Assembly (NCBI GenBank): GCA_018401435.1
Contig: JAGYJW010000010.1
Coordinates: 62,001-126,000 of the forward strand
Origin: Deltaproteobacteria bacterium
Lineage (GTDB): Bacteria > Myxococcota_A > UBA796 > UBA2385
DNA: 64,000 nt
Direction of reading: 5' to 3'
Shown here: positions 54,397-64,000 of the stretch, in pieces
How positions within the stretch are numbered: the first letter of the stretch is position 1
Layout of the letters: every line of letters begins with the position of its first letter
Position numbers and translations under genes: made by a program
The notes under the pieces: model-generated
The model's database searches: none
The model's input: the letters and a program-made list of their open reading frames with translations, nothing else
Told to the model about the DNA's origin: nothing

Positions 54397-55014
54397 TCAG
54401 CCCCGGGCGCCTTCCAAGGCCCGCGTCGTGACGGTGAGGGCTTCGGTCCAGGTGCGCACGCTCGGCCGCCCCGGCGCTTGCACCAGGGCCTCATAGCCGG
54501 TCCAGCCCTCCCCTTGCCGATAGTGGCTGCGCAGGACCAGGGCGCCGTCGGTGCGGCGAATGTCGGCCACCACCACCAGGCAGCGCTTGTGGTCGGGGCA
54601 GCGAATCAGCTCGCAGCGGCGCTTGCTGACGCGGTCGCCGCGGCGGTGCTCCGCTTCCCAGCTTTGGCCCGCGGCGGGCTCGGGGGGCAGCACCACCTGG
54701 GGCGGATCGTAGAGGCTGAGCACCCCATCTGCATAGACGCCGAGATCCACCAGGCCCTCGGGACCATAGGCCACCACCGCATCTTCGACGATTCTGCCCT
54801 CGCCCTCGGCGCCCAGCTGGCGGGTGATGCGGCGGTAGCAGCGGCGCCCATCCCGGGCCTCGGCGTCGGCCCAGCTCTCTTCGAAGATCACGCGGGGCAG
54901 CTCGAAGCTGCCTGCGTTGCCACAGCGGGCGTAGCGCAGCTTGCGAGGTGGGGGGGCCCAGCGGAGCAGGGCGTCGGAGAGGGCGGGCAGGCTGGGTGCG
55001 TCGGGGTCGGTCAT
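54397..55014 (-). CDS. Hypothetical cytoplasmic protein
   Basis: 205 residues from the ATG at 55014, no signal or membrane segment. It is rich in Tyr, Arg and Glu, with Cys pairs (RYARCGNAG, ELIRCPDHKRC). The end reads HYRQGEGWTGYEALVQAPGRPSVRTWTEALTVTTRALEG, a beta-hairpin-like stretch. No family recognised. Gaps of 29 bases to the upstream gene and 59 to the downstream glycosidase-like gene allow read-through in one long operon. Confidence 0.7.
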   Translation of the reverse strand: MTDPDAPSLPALSDALLRWAPPPRKLRYARCGNAGSFELPRVIFEESWADAEARDGRRCYRRITRQLGAEGEGRIVEDAVVAYGPEGLVDLGVYADGVLSLYDPPQVVLPPEPAAGQSWEAEHRRGDRVSKRRCELIRCPDHKRCLVVVADIRRTDGALVLRSHYRQGEGWTGYEALVQAPGRPSVRTWTEALTVTTRALEGARG

Positions 55015-55043
55015 GGCGGCACCCTAACCGGGGCCGGCGCCCT

Positions 55044-55706
55044 TCAGGGCACCAGGTCGTTGAGGTCGCGACTCTCCAAGATCTGCCTGGGCGCGCCTTC
55101 CCGCGCCAGGCGCAGCATCACGCGGCCGAGCTGGTCGCTGGCGATGACCATGCTCGAAAAGCCCTTGATCGCCGGGTAGAGCCAGCCCGTCACCTGGTAG
55201 GCCCGGCGATAGGCGGCGGTACGCGATTCGACGCCGCGCATGGGCTGAATCCACCCGGGTCGCAACATATAGGCCTGCTTGAATCCCATCTTGAGGAGTG
55301 CGTTCTCTGTTGCGCCCTTGACCCGGGCCCACATCAGCCGCCCTCTCTCGCTGCTGTCGGTGCCTTGGCCCGACACGAAGCAGAAGCAGATGTCCGGGTT
55401 GAGTCGCAGCAGGGTTGTGGCGGCGGCCAGCGTGTAGTCGTGGGTGATCTTCTTGTATTGGGCCTCGTTCAGGCCGCCGGAGGCGATGCCCAGGCAATAG
55501 AAGCAGGCGTCGAAGCCGTCCATTTGCGATTCCACCGCGCTATAGTCGCCGAAATCGTCCACCAGCAGGGTGCGCAGCTTGGGGTGGCCCCGCTCCAGCG
55601 GGCGGCGGCTGACCGCCAGCACCTCGGTGACGCCGGGGTCGTCCAGGCATTCCAGCAGCACCGCCTGGCCGATCATGCCGGTCGCACCGAAGAGAATCAC
55701 ATTCAT
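55044..55706 (-). CDS. NAD(P)-binding Rossmann protein (NmrA/epimerase-like)
   Basis: 220 residues from the ATG at 55706. It starts MNVILFGATGMIGQAVLLECL, the Gly-rich NAD(P) loop of atypical short-chain dehydrogenases, then LAVSRRPLE with the Arg pair that favours NADP. FYCLGIA and FVSGQGTD replace the usual catalytic motifs, while the end (MLRPGWIQPMRG) fits the family. Proteins of this kind are often redox sensors or poorly defined reductases. It lies 3 bases after tetR, in the same operon. Confidence 0.9.
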   Translation of the reverse strand: MNVILFGATGMIGQAVLLECLDDPGVTEVLAVSRRPLERGHPKLRTLLVDDFGDYSAVESQMDGFDACFYCLGIASGGLNEAQYKKITHDYTLAAATTLLRLNPDICFCFVSGQGTDSSERGRLMWARVKGATENALLKMGFKQAYMLRPGWIQPMRGVESRTAAYRRAYQVTGWLYPAIKGFSSMVIASDQLGRVMLRLAREGAPRQILESRDLNDLVP

Positions 55707-55709
55707 GGG

Positions 55710-56282
55710 TCAGCTCCGAAAGAGGGTGCGCAGGCCCTGGGCCATGCGTTGCCGGTAGTCCGCCCGGTCGGTGGCGATGTGCTTGTTGCCGACCGAGAGG
55801 GCCTGCACGGTCTGGGCGAGGTCCTCGGCCCCCAAGCCCGCCTTGCCCAGGACAGCGGGCAGGCCCGCGGTCGCGATGGCCTGGGTGATCTGCTGTTGCA
55901 GCGCCCGGTCGCCGTCGCCCATGCGGGTGCCCAGCAAGGCGTTGGCCGTCTCGACCAGCTCGGCGAGGTGCCGCGCCTCGATCCGGGCGCCCACATAGGG
56001 CCCGTGGGCGGCGTCATAGGCTTGCAGCAGGCGGTCGGGCAGGCTGAGCTGCTCATCGGCCAGGGCCTCTGCGAAGGCCTGCTGGGTCTGGGCTTGCAGG
56101 GCCTCGACCGCCTCGCGAAAGAGGGCCTCTTTCGTGCGAAACCACAGGTAGAGACCCTGGCGGGACAGCCCGGCGGCCTGGGCGATGGCGTCCATGGAGG
56201 TCTTTCGGTAGCCGTATCGAAGGAAGACGCCGGTGGCGGCGTGCAGCAAGGCGGCCCGGCGGTCGGCGGTGTCGTCGCTCAT
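55710..56282 (-). CDS. TetR-family transcriptional regulator
   Basis: 190 residues from the ATG at 56282. The N-terminal helix-turn-helix (ALLHAATGVFLRYGYRKTSMDAIAQAAGLSRQGLYLWF region, about 10-48) is a standard TetR DNA-binding domain. The C-terminal two-thirds bind an unknown ligand and mediate dimerisation. It lies between the SDR and NmrA-like genes and most likely binds the two 30-bp palindromes at 57238-57267 and 57513-57542, controlling its own operon and the divergent metallo-hydrolase gene. This is inferred from position and operator symmetry. Confidence 0.94.
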   Translation of the reverse strand: MSDDTADRRAALLHAATGVFLRYGYRKTSMDAIAQAAGLSRQGLYLWFRTKEALFREAVEALQAQTQQAFAEALADEQLSLPDRLLQAYDAAHGPYVGARIEARHLAELVETANALLGTRMGDGDRALQQQITQAIATAGLPAVLGKAGLGAEDLAQTVQALSVGNKHIATDRADYRQRMAQGLRTLFRS

Positions 56283-56289
56283 GGGGTGC

Positions 56290-57210
56290 TCAAGCCGCGA
56301 TCGCGGCGGCAGGGAGGGGGTAGGCCAGGCCGTTGAGGTCCTCGCTGGCGGCCCACAGGCGGGCGGCGGCGGTGGCGTCCTGGGCGCGTGGGGCGACCGG
56401 CACCGACTCCGGCGGGCCCCGGAGCTGCCAGGGCCCGGCAGGTCCGACCAGCGCGCCTGCGGGCAGATCGGGGTCCAGGGCGGCCCGCAGGCTGGTCAAG
56501 GCCCCCTGCGCTGGCGACATGGCCAGCAGGCGGGTGGCGACATCGGCCGCCGTGGCCTCGCGCAGCAGCTCGGTCGCGGTCCACCCGGGGTGGGCGGCCC
56601 AGGCCGTCAGGGCGGCACCCGCGGCGCCCAGCCGACGCTGCAGCTCTTGGACGAAGAGCAGATTCGCAAGCTTGCTGGCGGCATAAGCGGCGACGCGTCC
56701 ATAGCGGCGACGCTGCCAGTTGAGGTCGTCGAAGTCCAGGCGACCCCAGCGATGCACCACGCTGCTCACAGCCACGATGCGCGCCCCGGGCCGGTCGCGC
56801 ATGGCCGGCAGCAGCAGCGCCCCCAAAGCGAAGTGGCCCAGGTGGTTGGTGCCGAATTGCAGCTCGAAGCCCTGCCGCGTGTGCGCCAGGGGGGTGCCCA
56901 TCACGCCCGCGTTGAAGAGGGCCAGGTCGATGGCGGGGTGCTCCTCCAGCACACCGGCCGAAAACGTGCGAACGGAGTTCAGATCCGCGAGATCCAGGCG
57001 CCGCAGGCTCGCCGTTCCCCGTGGAAGCTCGGCCTGGATGCACGCCAGCGCACGGTGACCCTTGTCCAGGTTGCGGCAGGCCAGCACCACGTGGGCCCCC
57101 TGTCGGGCCAGGCCCAGGGCCGTCTCGAAGCCCAGGCCCGTGTTGGCGCCAGTGACGACGGCGACACGGCCGGTCAGGTCGGGGGCGTCGGTCAGGGTCC
57201 AGGGAGGCAT
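56290..57210 (-). CDS. Short-chain dehydrogenase/reductase (retinol-dehydrogenase-like)
   Basis: 306 residues from the ATG at 57210. TGANTGLGFETALGLA binds NAD(P), LACRN follows, then FNAGVMG (Asn-Ala-Gly), VSSVVH with the catalytic Ser, and YAASK with the Tyr-x-x-x-Lys pair. The AHPGW block fits the WW-oxidoreductase/retinol-dehydrogenase-like subgroup. Length is normal. It is the first gene of the operon with tetR and the NmrA-like gene, and its promoter carries one of the two TetR-type operators. Substrate unknown. Confidence 0.95.
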   Translation of the reverse strand: MPPWTLTDAPDLTGRVAVVTGANTGLGFETALGLARQGAHVVLACRNLDKGHRALACIQAELPRGTASLRRLDLADLNSVRTFSAGVLEEHPAIDLALFNAGVMGTPLAHTRQGFELQFGTNHLGHFALGALLLPAMRDRPGARIVAVSSVVHRWGRLDFDDLNWQRRRYGRVAAYAASKLANLLFVQELQRRLGAAGAALTAWAAHPGWTATELLREATAADVATRLLAMSPAQGALTSLRAALDPDLPAGALVGPAGPWQLRGPPESVPVAPRAQDATAAARLWAASEDLNGLAYPLPAAAIAA

Positions 57211-57237
57211 CGGGGCGCCGGTTCAGGGAGCCCCATC

Positions 57238-57267
57238 ACTTTACACACCAGTCCACATATGTAAAGT
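57238..57267. promoter_or_regulatory. 30-bp palindromic operator, SDR side
   Basis: ACTTTACA-N14-TGTAAAGT, ending 27 bases before the SDR start. The same arms with the same 14-base spacing occur at 57513-57542. TTTACA in the arm could also be part of the -35 element. Likely bound by the TetR protein encoded two genes away. Confidence 0.75.
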
Positions 57268-57493
57268 ATGGCAAGTCATTGGGTCAGGAGCTGCTGCCGT
57301 GGCTGCTGCTGTCTCCCGTGGCGGGCAGAGCCATCGCAACCATGCTTCATGCTGGGTTTGCGGGGCACCCACCCCTCGTCCGCCCCCGACCGCCTCACCC
57401 TCCCCGAGTCAGAGCGGGTGGTGGTGGTGCTGCTCAGCCAGAGCCGCAGCGCGACCGTGCTGGGCGACTTGGTCCGCGCCGGCTGCGCTCTGG

Positions 57494-57510
57494 GGGATTC
57501 GGCGAATCCC
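57494..57510. other. Perfect 7-bp hairpin
   Basis: GGGATTC-GGC-GAATCCC directly in front of the second operator. It could end stray transcription from the left or support operator structure. No T tract follows. Confidence 0.5.
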
Positions 57511-57512
57511 GC

Positions 57513-57542
57513 ACTTTACATGCAGGACTGAGTGTGTAAAGT
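57513..57542. promoter_or_regulatory. 30-bp palindromic operator, metallo-hydrolase side
   Basis: ACTTTACA-N14-TGTAAAGT, ending 30 bases before the ATG at 57573. Identical arms to 57238-57267; the spacer, read on the other strand, shares CAGTCC with the first copy. About 245 bases separate the two sites, and there is no believable gene between them. Confidence 0.75.
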
Positions 57543-57572
57543 CCGACCAGTTCGAAGCATCCCGGAGCCCCC

Positions 57573-58754
57573 ATGTCCAAGACCCCTCGCCGCCGGCCTC
57601 TCCGCCGGGGCGCCGCCTTCGCCTTCGGGCTGCTGGTCCTCGGCCTGCTCGCCATCCTGGTGGATGCCTGGCCGGGCATGGGCAAGGGAGCGGCGGGCGC
57701 CCGAGCCCAGCGCATGGCTGCCTCGGCCCAGTGGTCGGGGGCGGGCTTCGAGAATCCCCAGCCCCTGTGGAATGACATCTTGGGGTCCGTGACCACCTTT
57801 GGCCGGGCCAGCGCCGTGATGGTGCCCGAGAGCCCCATTCCGGTGGAGGCCCACGACGGGTCGCGCTTTGCGCTGCCGCCTGCCACGGGCCTTCGGGTGA
57901 CCTGGCTGGGCCACAGCACGATGCTGGTGGAGATCGATGGCCACCGCTTTCTCACCGACCCCATCTTTGATGGACGCGCCAGCCCGGTGACCTGGGCGGG
58001 CCCGGCCCGGTGGTATGCGCCGCCGGTGCCCCTGCAGGGCCTGCCGCCCCTGGACGCCGTGGTGCTCTCCCACGACCACTATGACCACCTGCAGATGGAG
58101 ACCGTGCTGGCCCTGGCCGACCGGGTGCCCCTGTGGGTGGTGCCCCTGGGCGTGGGCGCCCACCTTGAATACTGGGGCATTCCCAGTGACCGCATCGTTG
58201 AGTTGGATTGGTGGGAGGCCACCCAGATCGGGGACCTCACCCTCACCTGCACGCCGGCCCGCCACGCCTCGGGCCGGCATCTCCTGGACCAGAACGCGAC
58301 CCTGTGGGCCGGCTGGTCCTTTGGGGGGCCGCAGCATCGGGTCTTCTTTTCTGGAGACACGGGCCTCTTTCCCGCCCTGCGCGACATCGGCGAGCGACTG
58401 GGCCCCTTTGACCTGACGATGATCGAGGTGGGGGCCTACAATGCGGCCTGGCCCGACTGGCATATCGGCCCGGAACAGGCGGTGAAGGCCCACCAGATGC
58501 TGCGCGGCAAGGCCTTCCTGCCCGTACATTGGGGCCTGTGGAACCTGGCCGCCCACGGTTGGACCGAACCGGTCGAACGAGCGCTGGTGGCCGCGGAGTC
58601 CGCCGGCGTGGCCATCGCGGTGCCCCGCCCCGGTCAGAGCATCGAACCCGAGGCACTTCCCCCCGTGGAACGCTGGTGGCCGGCGCTGCCCTGGCGCAGT
58701 GCATCCGAGGACCCGATCGTCTCTACAGCCATGGGGGAGCGACTCTCGGACTGA
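57573..58754 (+). CDS. MBL-fold metallo-hydrolase, NAPE-PLD/UlaG-like
   Basis: 393 residues from ATG. Membrane anchor near the start (FAFGLLVLGLLAILV). The metal-binding motif is HDHYDH (His167, His169, Asp171, His172); further ligands appear in RHASGRH, FSGDTGLFP and PVHWGLWNLA. The layout VTWLGHSTMLVEIDGHRFLTDPIF is typical for NAPE-hydrolysing phospholipase D-like enzymes, which cut N-acyl phospholipids. It is divergently placed from the SDR operon, and the palindrome 57513-57542 in its promoter suggests TetR control. Confidence 0.92.
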   Translation: MSKTPRRRPLRRGAAFAFGLLVLGLLAILVDAWPGMGKGAAGARAQRMAASAQWSGAGFENPQPLWNDILGSVTTFGRASAVMVPESPIPVEAHDGSRFALPPATGLRVTWLGHSTMLVEIDGHRFLTDPIFDGRASPVTWAGPARWYAPPVPLQGLPPLDAVVLSHDHYDHLQMETVLALADRVPLWVVPLGVGAHLEYWGIPSDRIVELDWWEATQIGDLTLTCTPARHASGRHLLDQNATLWAGWSFGGPQHRVFFSGDTGLFPALRDIGERLGPFDLTMIEVGAYNAAWPDWHIGPEQAVKAHQMLRGKAFLPVHWGLWNLAAHGWTEPVERALVAAESAGVAIAVPRPGQSIEPEALPPVERWWPALPWRSASEDPIVSTAMGERLSD

Positions 58755-58814
58755 TGCCCACGCAGCGTCCGGCCATGGTAGGGTCGGGCTCCTGTGTGAG
58801 CCTCGGATGAACCC

Positions 58815-61800
58815 ATGTTTTCGGCTATGCCTTCGACGATGCTCCTGTTGGCAGCGCTGGCCGGAGGCCCGGCGGCGGCTGCCGACGGTCCCAGCGAGGA
58901 CCACGCGCGCATCTCCAAAGGCATGGAGGGTCTTGCCTTGCGGGGATCCTGGCAGGCGGTCGAGCGGGACTACCTCCGGCTGATCAGCCTGGGCGAGCCG
59001 CTCACGGCCCGCGACCACCTCCTGGGGGCCCACGCCGCCCGCGCCGTCGGCGACCTGGAACGCCTCGAGGAGCGCCTGCGCCGGGCCCAGGCGGTCGGCG
59101 GCGATGCAGAGGTCGTCACCTGGCTCCATCTCATCGATCAGAGCTATTGTGGCGTCCGCCTGTCCATTCTCAAGGCCCGCCCCACCCTCGAACGCATGGA
59201 TGGGTCTGCCTCCGAGGAGGAGGTTGCGGTGGTGGCCTTTGTCGCGGCGCGCCTGGCCAGGGAGGACCGGGTGGAGACACGGCTGCCCTGTGGCAGCTAC
59301 CGGGTGGCCGGACATGCTGTGGCGTTGAAGCCGGGCGCCATCACGCGGGTGGATGTTGCGGGCGGCGCCGTTCAGGTGGAACACAAGGCCATCGACACCG
59401 GTGTGCAGCGCCCCAGCCCCCCGGCGGTTGTAGAGGCCGCCCCGCCGCCCCTGGCCACCGATCCGGCAACGCAGCGCCAGCGCATCGTGGACGGCATGGC
59501 GGCTTTGGCCGAACAGGGGATCTGGGCGGCCGTGGATCGGGACTACAAGCGCCTGCTGGCCATGGGCGGTGGTCTGTCGGATGCCGAGATCGCGCTTGGG
59601 GCGCAGGCTTCGCGGGAGCTTGGGCGCTCGGAGGAGGCGAGGCTGCGGGAGGCCACGATGGCCCGATCCCCCGCGGCCGGCAGCGGCGGCCGTCGCGTAC
59701 CGCCCGCGCCGCCCCTGGCCACCGATCCGGCAGAACGCAGCGCCAGCGCATCGTGGACGGCATGGCGGCTTTGGCCGAACAGGGGATCTGGGCGGCCGTG
59801 GATCCCGGGGACTACAAGCGCCTGCTGGCCATGGGCGGTGGTCTGTCGGATGCCGAGATCGCGCTTGGGGCGCAGGCTTCGCGGGAGCTTGGGCGCTCGG
59901 AGGAGGCGAGGCTGCGGGGAGGCCACGATGGCCGATCCCCGCGGCCGGCAGCGGCGGCCGTCGCGGCCGCCCCGCCGCCCCAGCCCGTCCCTGCGCCGCA
60001 GCCGCCGCAAGCCCCCAGGCCACCGGTCGCGGTGCGCCCCCCAGAGCCCCCTGCTCCCGCTCCGCCCGTCCTCCCCGAGCCCATGCCGGCCCTGGCCGCA
60101 TCGCCGCGTGTGCAGGCCGGCCCGACGCGGCACCCCTGCACCGCCGCGGCCCAGCTTGGTCCCGATCGCTATGCGCGCAAGTCGATGGTGCTCTTTCCTT
60201 TGCAGATTGCCGATGGCGCAATCGAAGCCAGCGTGTCCTATCGGGGTCAGACCTGGGGTGGCAGCAAGCTGGACAGCGACAAGCTGCTGCTCGCATCGGT
60301 GGGCCAGGGGCTGATGGCGGTGGACTACCCCCTGCGCCGCCTCGACCTGTGGCTGAGTCCGACCGAGGCTGTGCTCTCTGGAGACGCGCTGTCTGCTTCC
60401 GGGTCCGCTGTCGCAGAGGCCCTGGCCTGCTCCGACGCAGCGGTGGTGCCTGTGGTGACCCACTACAAAGCCGAACGCAAGACCAAGAAGTCGAAGAATG
60501 GTTCGACCTCGGTGGTCTATTCGGTCCAGCTCGAGCTCTCCCTCGACCTCTACGAGCGCAGCGGCGGGCAGCTGAAGCGGAGTCTGCGCTTGCGGTCCAA
60601 GGTGCCGGGGCCCGTCGATCTGGCCGAGGACCTCATGTCTTCCGCCCGGGCCGCCACCGTCGATCAGCTCAGGTCGCAGGTGCCTGGCGGTGCGACTCGG
60701 GTGGACGCGGCCCGGGATGGGATCGACCGCCTGGTGGGGCGGTTGCCTGAGGCCCAGCGCCCCCCCCTCATCGATATTCTCGAGCAGACCGAGCTGGCCG
60801 TCACCCGCGTCGCATCGGCCGCCCGACCCATGAGCCTGGTGCCCGTCTTGGAGGGCGGCACCGGCCCCCATCCCGCCGCCGATGGCTTGGGTTGGCGCTC
60901 GGTCGAGAACCGCTGCTACACCGACCCGCCGGTGCACGACGACCCGGACTTCGAGCGCCGCGCCGTCGAGTGCGAGGTGCTCAACCGCCTTCGGCAGGCC
61001 GTGCGCCAGGTGCAGCTCGACACCCGCAAGCAGCCGGCCTTCCGGCTCTATGCGCCCCTGGCCGTGCAGGCGCCGCGCAGGGTGTCCATGCCCCTGGGCA
61101 CGGACGAGGGCCTTCGCATCGGCGATGGCTACTGGATGCAGCAAGGCGACCGGCGGGTTGGGTATGCTCGGGTGCGCAGCCTGGGGGCCGGCGGCCTCTC
61201 GGGCGAGGTGGATGTCAGCCAGCTTCAGGTGGTCTTTGGTCGTCCCGAGCAGGCCACAGAGCGGCTGCAAGGCCGCGAGAACCCGCAGCTCGGCATCGAG
61301 ATCGGCCCCTGGCTGGGGGCCATGCCGGCCGGTCGGCCCGAGGCGGTGCTGCCCATCGACCCCCTCAGCGGAGCCGAGCGGTCGCTTGAGGAGGGCCGCG
61401 CCCTGACCGCAGGCGAGCTTCGTTTCGACGTCAACCTGGGGCGCATGGCCCGCCTCTTCGAGTGGTACCAGACCAACCGCCTCAGCTTCGGAAAGGCCGG
61501 GCCCTTGACGCGGTCAAACGCTGCGTTTGGCGTGGAGCGGCGATTCAGCGTGGCGCCCCGCACCTGGGTGCTGGCGGGTGCCGCGCTGGGCCTTCAGCGG
61601 TGGCGCGTGCCCTCCGGCGAGGCCTACACCGACGACGACGGCGACGAGGTGGAGGCCGGCGCCACCGCCACGCGCTTCAGCGCCGAGCTGGGCAGCGGCG
61701 GGGTGCTCATGCTCAGCCCCTCTTTGCTGCTCCGGGGCGATCTGGGCCTGCGCCTGGCCCGGCCGATCGAGGACTTCACCTGGCGATACGACGACAACGA

Positions 61801-61894
61801 AGGCACGGTCACCCCCCTGCCCACCGACGGCGGCAGCTTTCGCCTGCGCACCACGGGGATTGCAACGGGGATCTCGACGGTCTGGATCTTCTGA
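58815..61894 (+). CDS. Large exported repeat protein with tandem duplication and frameshift
   Basis: ATG at 58815, signal peptide (MLLLAALAGGPAAA). The N-terminal half carries three related units of about 65 residues (KGMEGLALRGSWQAVERDYLRLI; DGMAALAEQGIWAAVDRDYKRLLAMGG; and a near-identical third). The second and third derive from the direct repeat 59444-59965. At 59731-59734 two extra bases move coding to another frame, which runs to 61894. After a Pro-rich linker comes a 600-residue part with HPC at its start and a probable outer-membrane barrel end (RLRTTGIATGISTVWIF). About 1,025 residues in all. No family recognised. Confidence 0.7.
59444..59965 (+). repeat. Tandem direct duplication, about 254 and 258 bp
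   Basis: Copy 1 is 59444-59697, copy 2 is 59708-59965. The two agree at every aligned base I compared; they differ only by small insertions or deletions (GGCAACG versus GGCAGAACG; GATCGGGAC versus GATCCCGGGGAC; GCGGGAGG versus GCGGGGAGG; CCCGATCCCCC versus CCGATCCCC). Indels without substitutions indicate a very young duplication whose second copy is poorly resolved, or an assembly artefact. Confidence 0.88.
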
Positions 61895-61910
61895 GCCGCC
61901 TGGCGGCTCC

Positions 61911-63293
<1,383 letters not shown>

Positions 63294-63297
63294 CGTC

Positions 63298-64000
63298 TCA
63301 CTCGGGCAGGGGGTGGTGACATCGGATGGCATGGCTCGGCGACAGCGGGCGTTGGGCCGGCGTCTCTGCATGGCATCGGGGAGAGGCTTCCGGGCAGCGG
63401 GCCACAAAGGGGCAGCCCGGTGGGGGGTCGATCACAGGCGGGGCCCCCGGGCCGGCGGGCAGGGGTCCGTCCAGGTGAGAGGCCGCGGCCACCAGCAGGC
63501 GGGTGTAGGGGTGGCGGGGCCGCGACAACAGGTCCCGGGTGGGCCCCTGCTCCATCACCTGCCCGGCATAGAGCACCACGACGCGGTCCGAGATGAAGCG
63601 GGCCCCCGCCAGGTCGTGGGTGATGAGCAGCACGCCCAGGCCCTGCTGTTGCTGCAGGTCGCGCAGCAGCTCCAGCACCTCCATGCGGACCGACACATCC
63701 AGGGATGCGGTGGGCTCATCGGCCACCAGCAGCATGGGCTTGGGCGCCAGGGCGCGGGCGATGGCCACCCGCTGCCGCTGGCCGCCCGACAGCTCGTGGG
63801 GGTAGCGGTCGAGGTAGGCCTCGGCCGGCCCCAGCCCCACCGCCTCCAGCAGCGCGATTGCCTTCTGGCGCACATCCGACCGGGTGGCCTGCCCATGAAG
63901 CAACAAGGGGCGGGCCACATGGTGCAGCACCCGGTGCACCGGGTTCAACGAGGCATAGGGGTCCTGAAAGACCATCTGCACCCGCTGCCGGAAGCGCAGG
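63298..64000 (-). CDS. ABC transporter ATP-binding protein, OppF/DppF type, 5' end outside the window
   Basis: The frame is open to the window end, so the N-terminus with the Walker A motif is not visible; 234 residues are. Present are the Q-loop (VQMVFQDPYASLNP), the ABC signature LSGGQRQRVAIARALA, Walker B (MLLVADEPTASLD), the switch His (LLITHDLAGA) and the Opp/Dpp C-terminal Cys-containing domain (GCPFVARCPEASPRC). Such ATPases drive oligopeptide or, in some cases, oligosaccharide import. Coupling to the GH1 gene (4-base gap) favours a sugar-related substrate. Confidence 0.94.
   Translation of the reverse strand, partial: LRFRQRVQMVFQDPYASLNPVHRVLHHVARPLLLHGQATRSDVRQKAIALLEAVGLGPAEAYLDRYPHELSGGQRQRVAIARALAPKPMLLVADEPTASLDVSVRMEVLELLRDLQQQQGLGVLLITHDLAGARFISDRVVVLYAGQVMEQGPTRDLLSRPRHPYTRLLVAAASHLDGPLPAGPGAPPVIDPPPGCPFVARCPEASPRCHAETPAQRPLSPSHAIRCHHPLPE

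Noticed and set aside
57268..57531. 87-residue open frame between the two operators
   Set aside because: No ribosome site, Arg/Pro/Cys-rich random-looking sequence, and it spans a control region; treated as non-coding.
57516..60296. 926-codon open frame on the minus strand
   Set aside because: Antisense to the metallo-hydrolase and the repeat protein; Arg/Pro/Gly-rich with no domain.

Overview
The window is very GC-rich, with codons that strongly prefer G or C in the third position, and it is densely packed with genes. Gene content points to a Gram-negative, aerobic, predatory-like or soil/aquatic member of the Myxococcota or a related deltaproteobacterial lineage. The evidence is many lipoproteins with Asp/Thr-rich linkers, a MopE-type and FG-GAP surface protein, CotH, DUF1501 and CxxCH-type secreted proteins, PilZ and cyclic-nucleotide-binding modules, and a complete cbb3 oxidase locus. 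This assignment is inference from gene content; there is no rRNA in the window.

Layout. 1-8.4 kb: a cut-off papain-like protein, lipoproteins, a DUF2132 protein, and a translationally coupled run of secreted proteins ending in a radical SAM enzyme (2947-7747). 8.4-16.9 kb: a tandem PilZ protein, a duplicated DsbA/HCCA-isomerase-like protein, Sua5/TsaC, a large patatin-like membrane protein, a universal stress protein and a TauE/SafE-like membrane protein. 17.1-24.0 kb: a cbb3 cytochrome oxidase operon, ccoNOQPG-H-like-I-S. 24.2-31.3 kb: a DEAD-box helicase, a BON-LysM protein, a coiled-coil protein, an ApbE lipoprotein and an FG-GAP surface lipoprotein. 31.4-37.1 kb: a transporter-HEAT plus cyclic-nucleotide-binding unit and a two-component system. 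37.3-44.1 kb: a ricin-like secreted protein, RluE-type pseudouridine synthase, an EVE protein, an acyltransferase-like membrane protein, two coupled CNB-like proteins and a GAF protein.

44.3-47.5 kb is an insertion hot spot. It holds an IS630-like remnant and an intact ISAs1-family element with 16-bp inverted repeats and a 10-bp target duplication. The element splits a winged-helix (HTH_42) gene; precise excision would restore its frame. 47.5-57.2 kb carries a sulfotransferase, an OprO/P-type porin, an alpha/beta hydrolase and a minus-strand series: SDR, TetR, NAD(P)-binding protein, hypothetical, phosphodiester glycosidase-like, formylglycine-generating-enzyme-like, hypothetical. Two copies of a 30-bp palindromic operator lie in the SDR/metallo-hydrolase divergent promoter and probably bind the TetR protein. 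57.6-64 kb: an NAPE-PLD-like metallo-hydrolase, a large secreted repeat protein with a recent tandem duplication, a GH1 beta-glucosidase and a cut-off Opp/Dpp ATPase.

At least five otherwise well-preserved genes carry one- or two-base shifts, and one carries an in-frame TGA. Several shifts sit in short homopolymers. Either the assembly has indel errors or the genome has unusually many fresh lesions; affected genes are marked.
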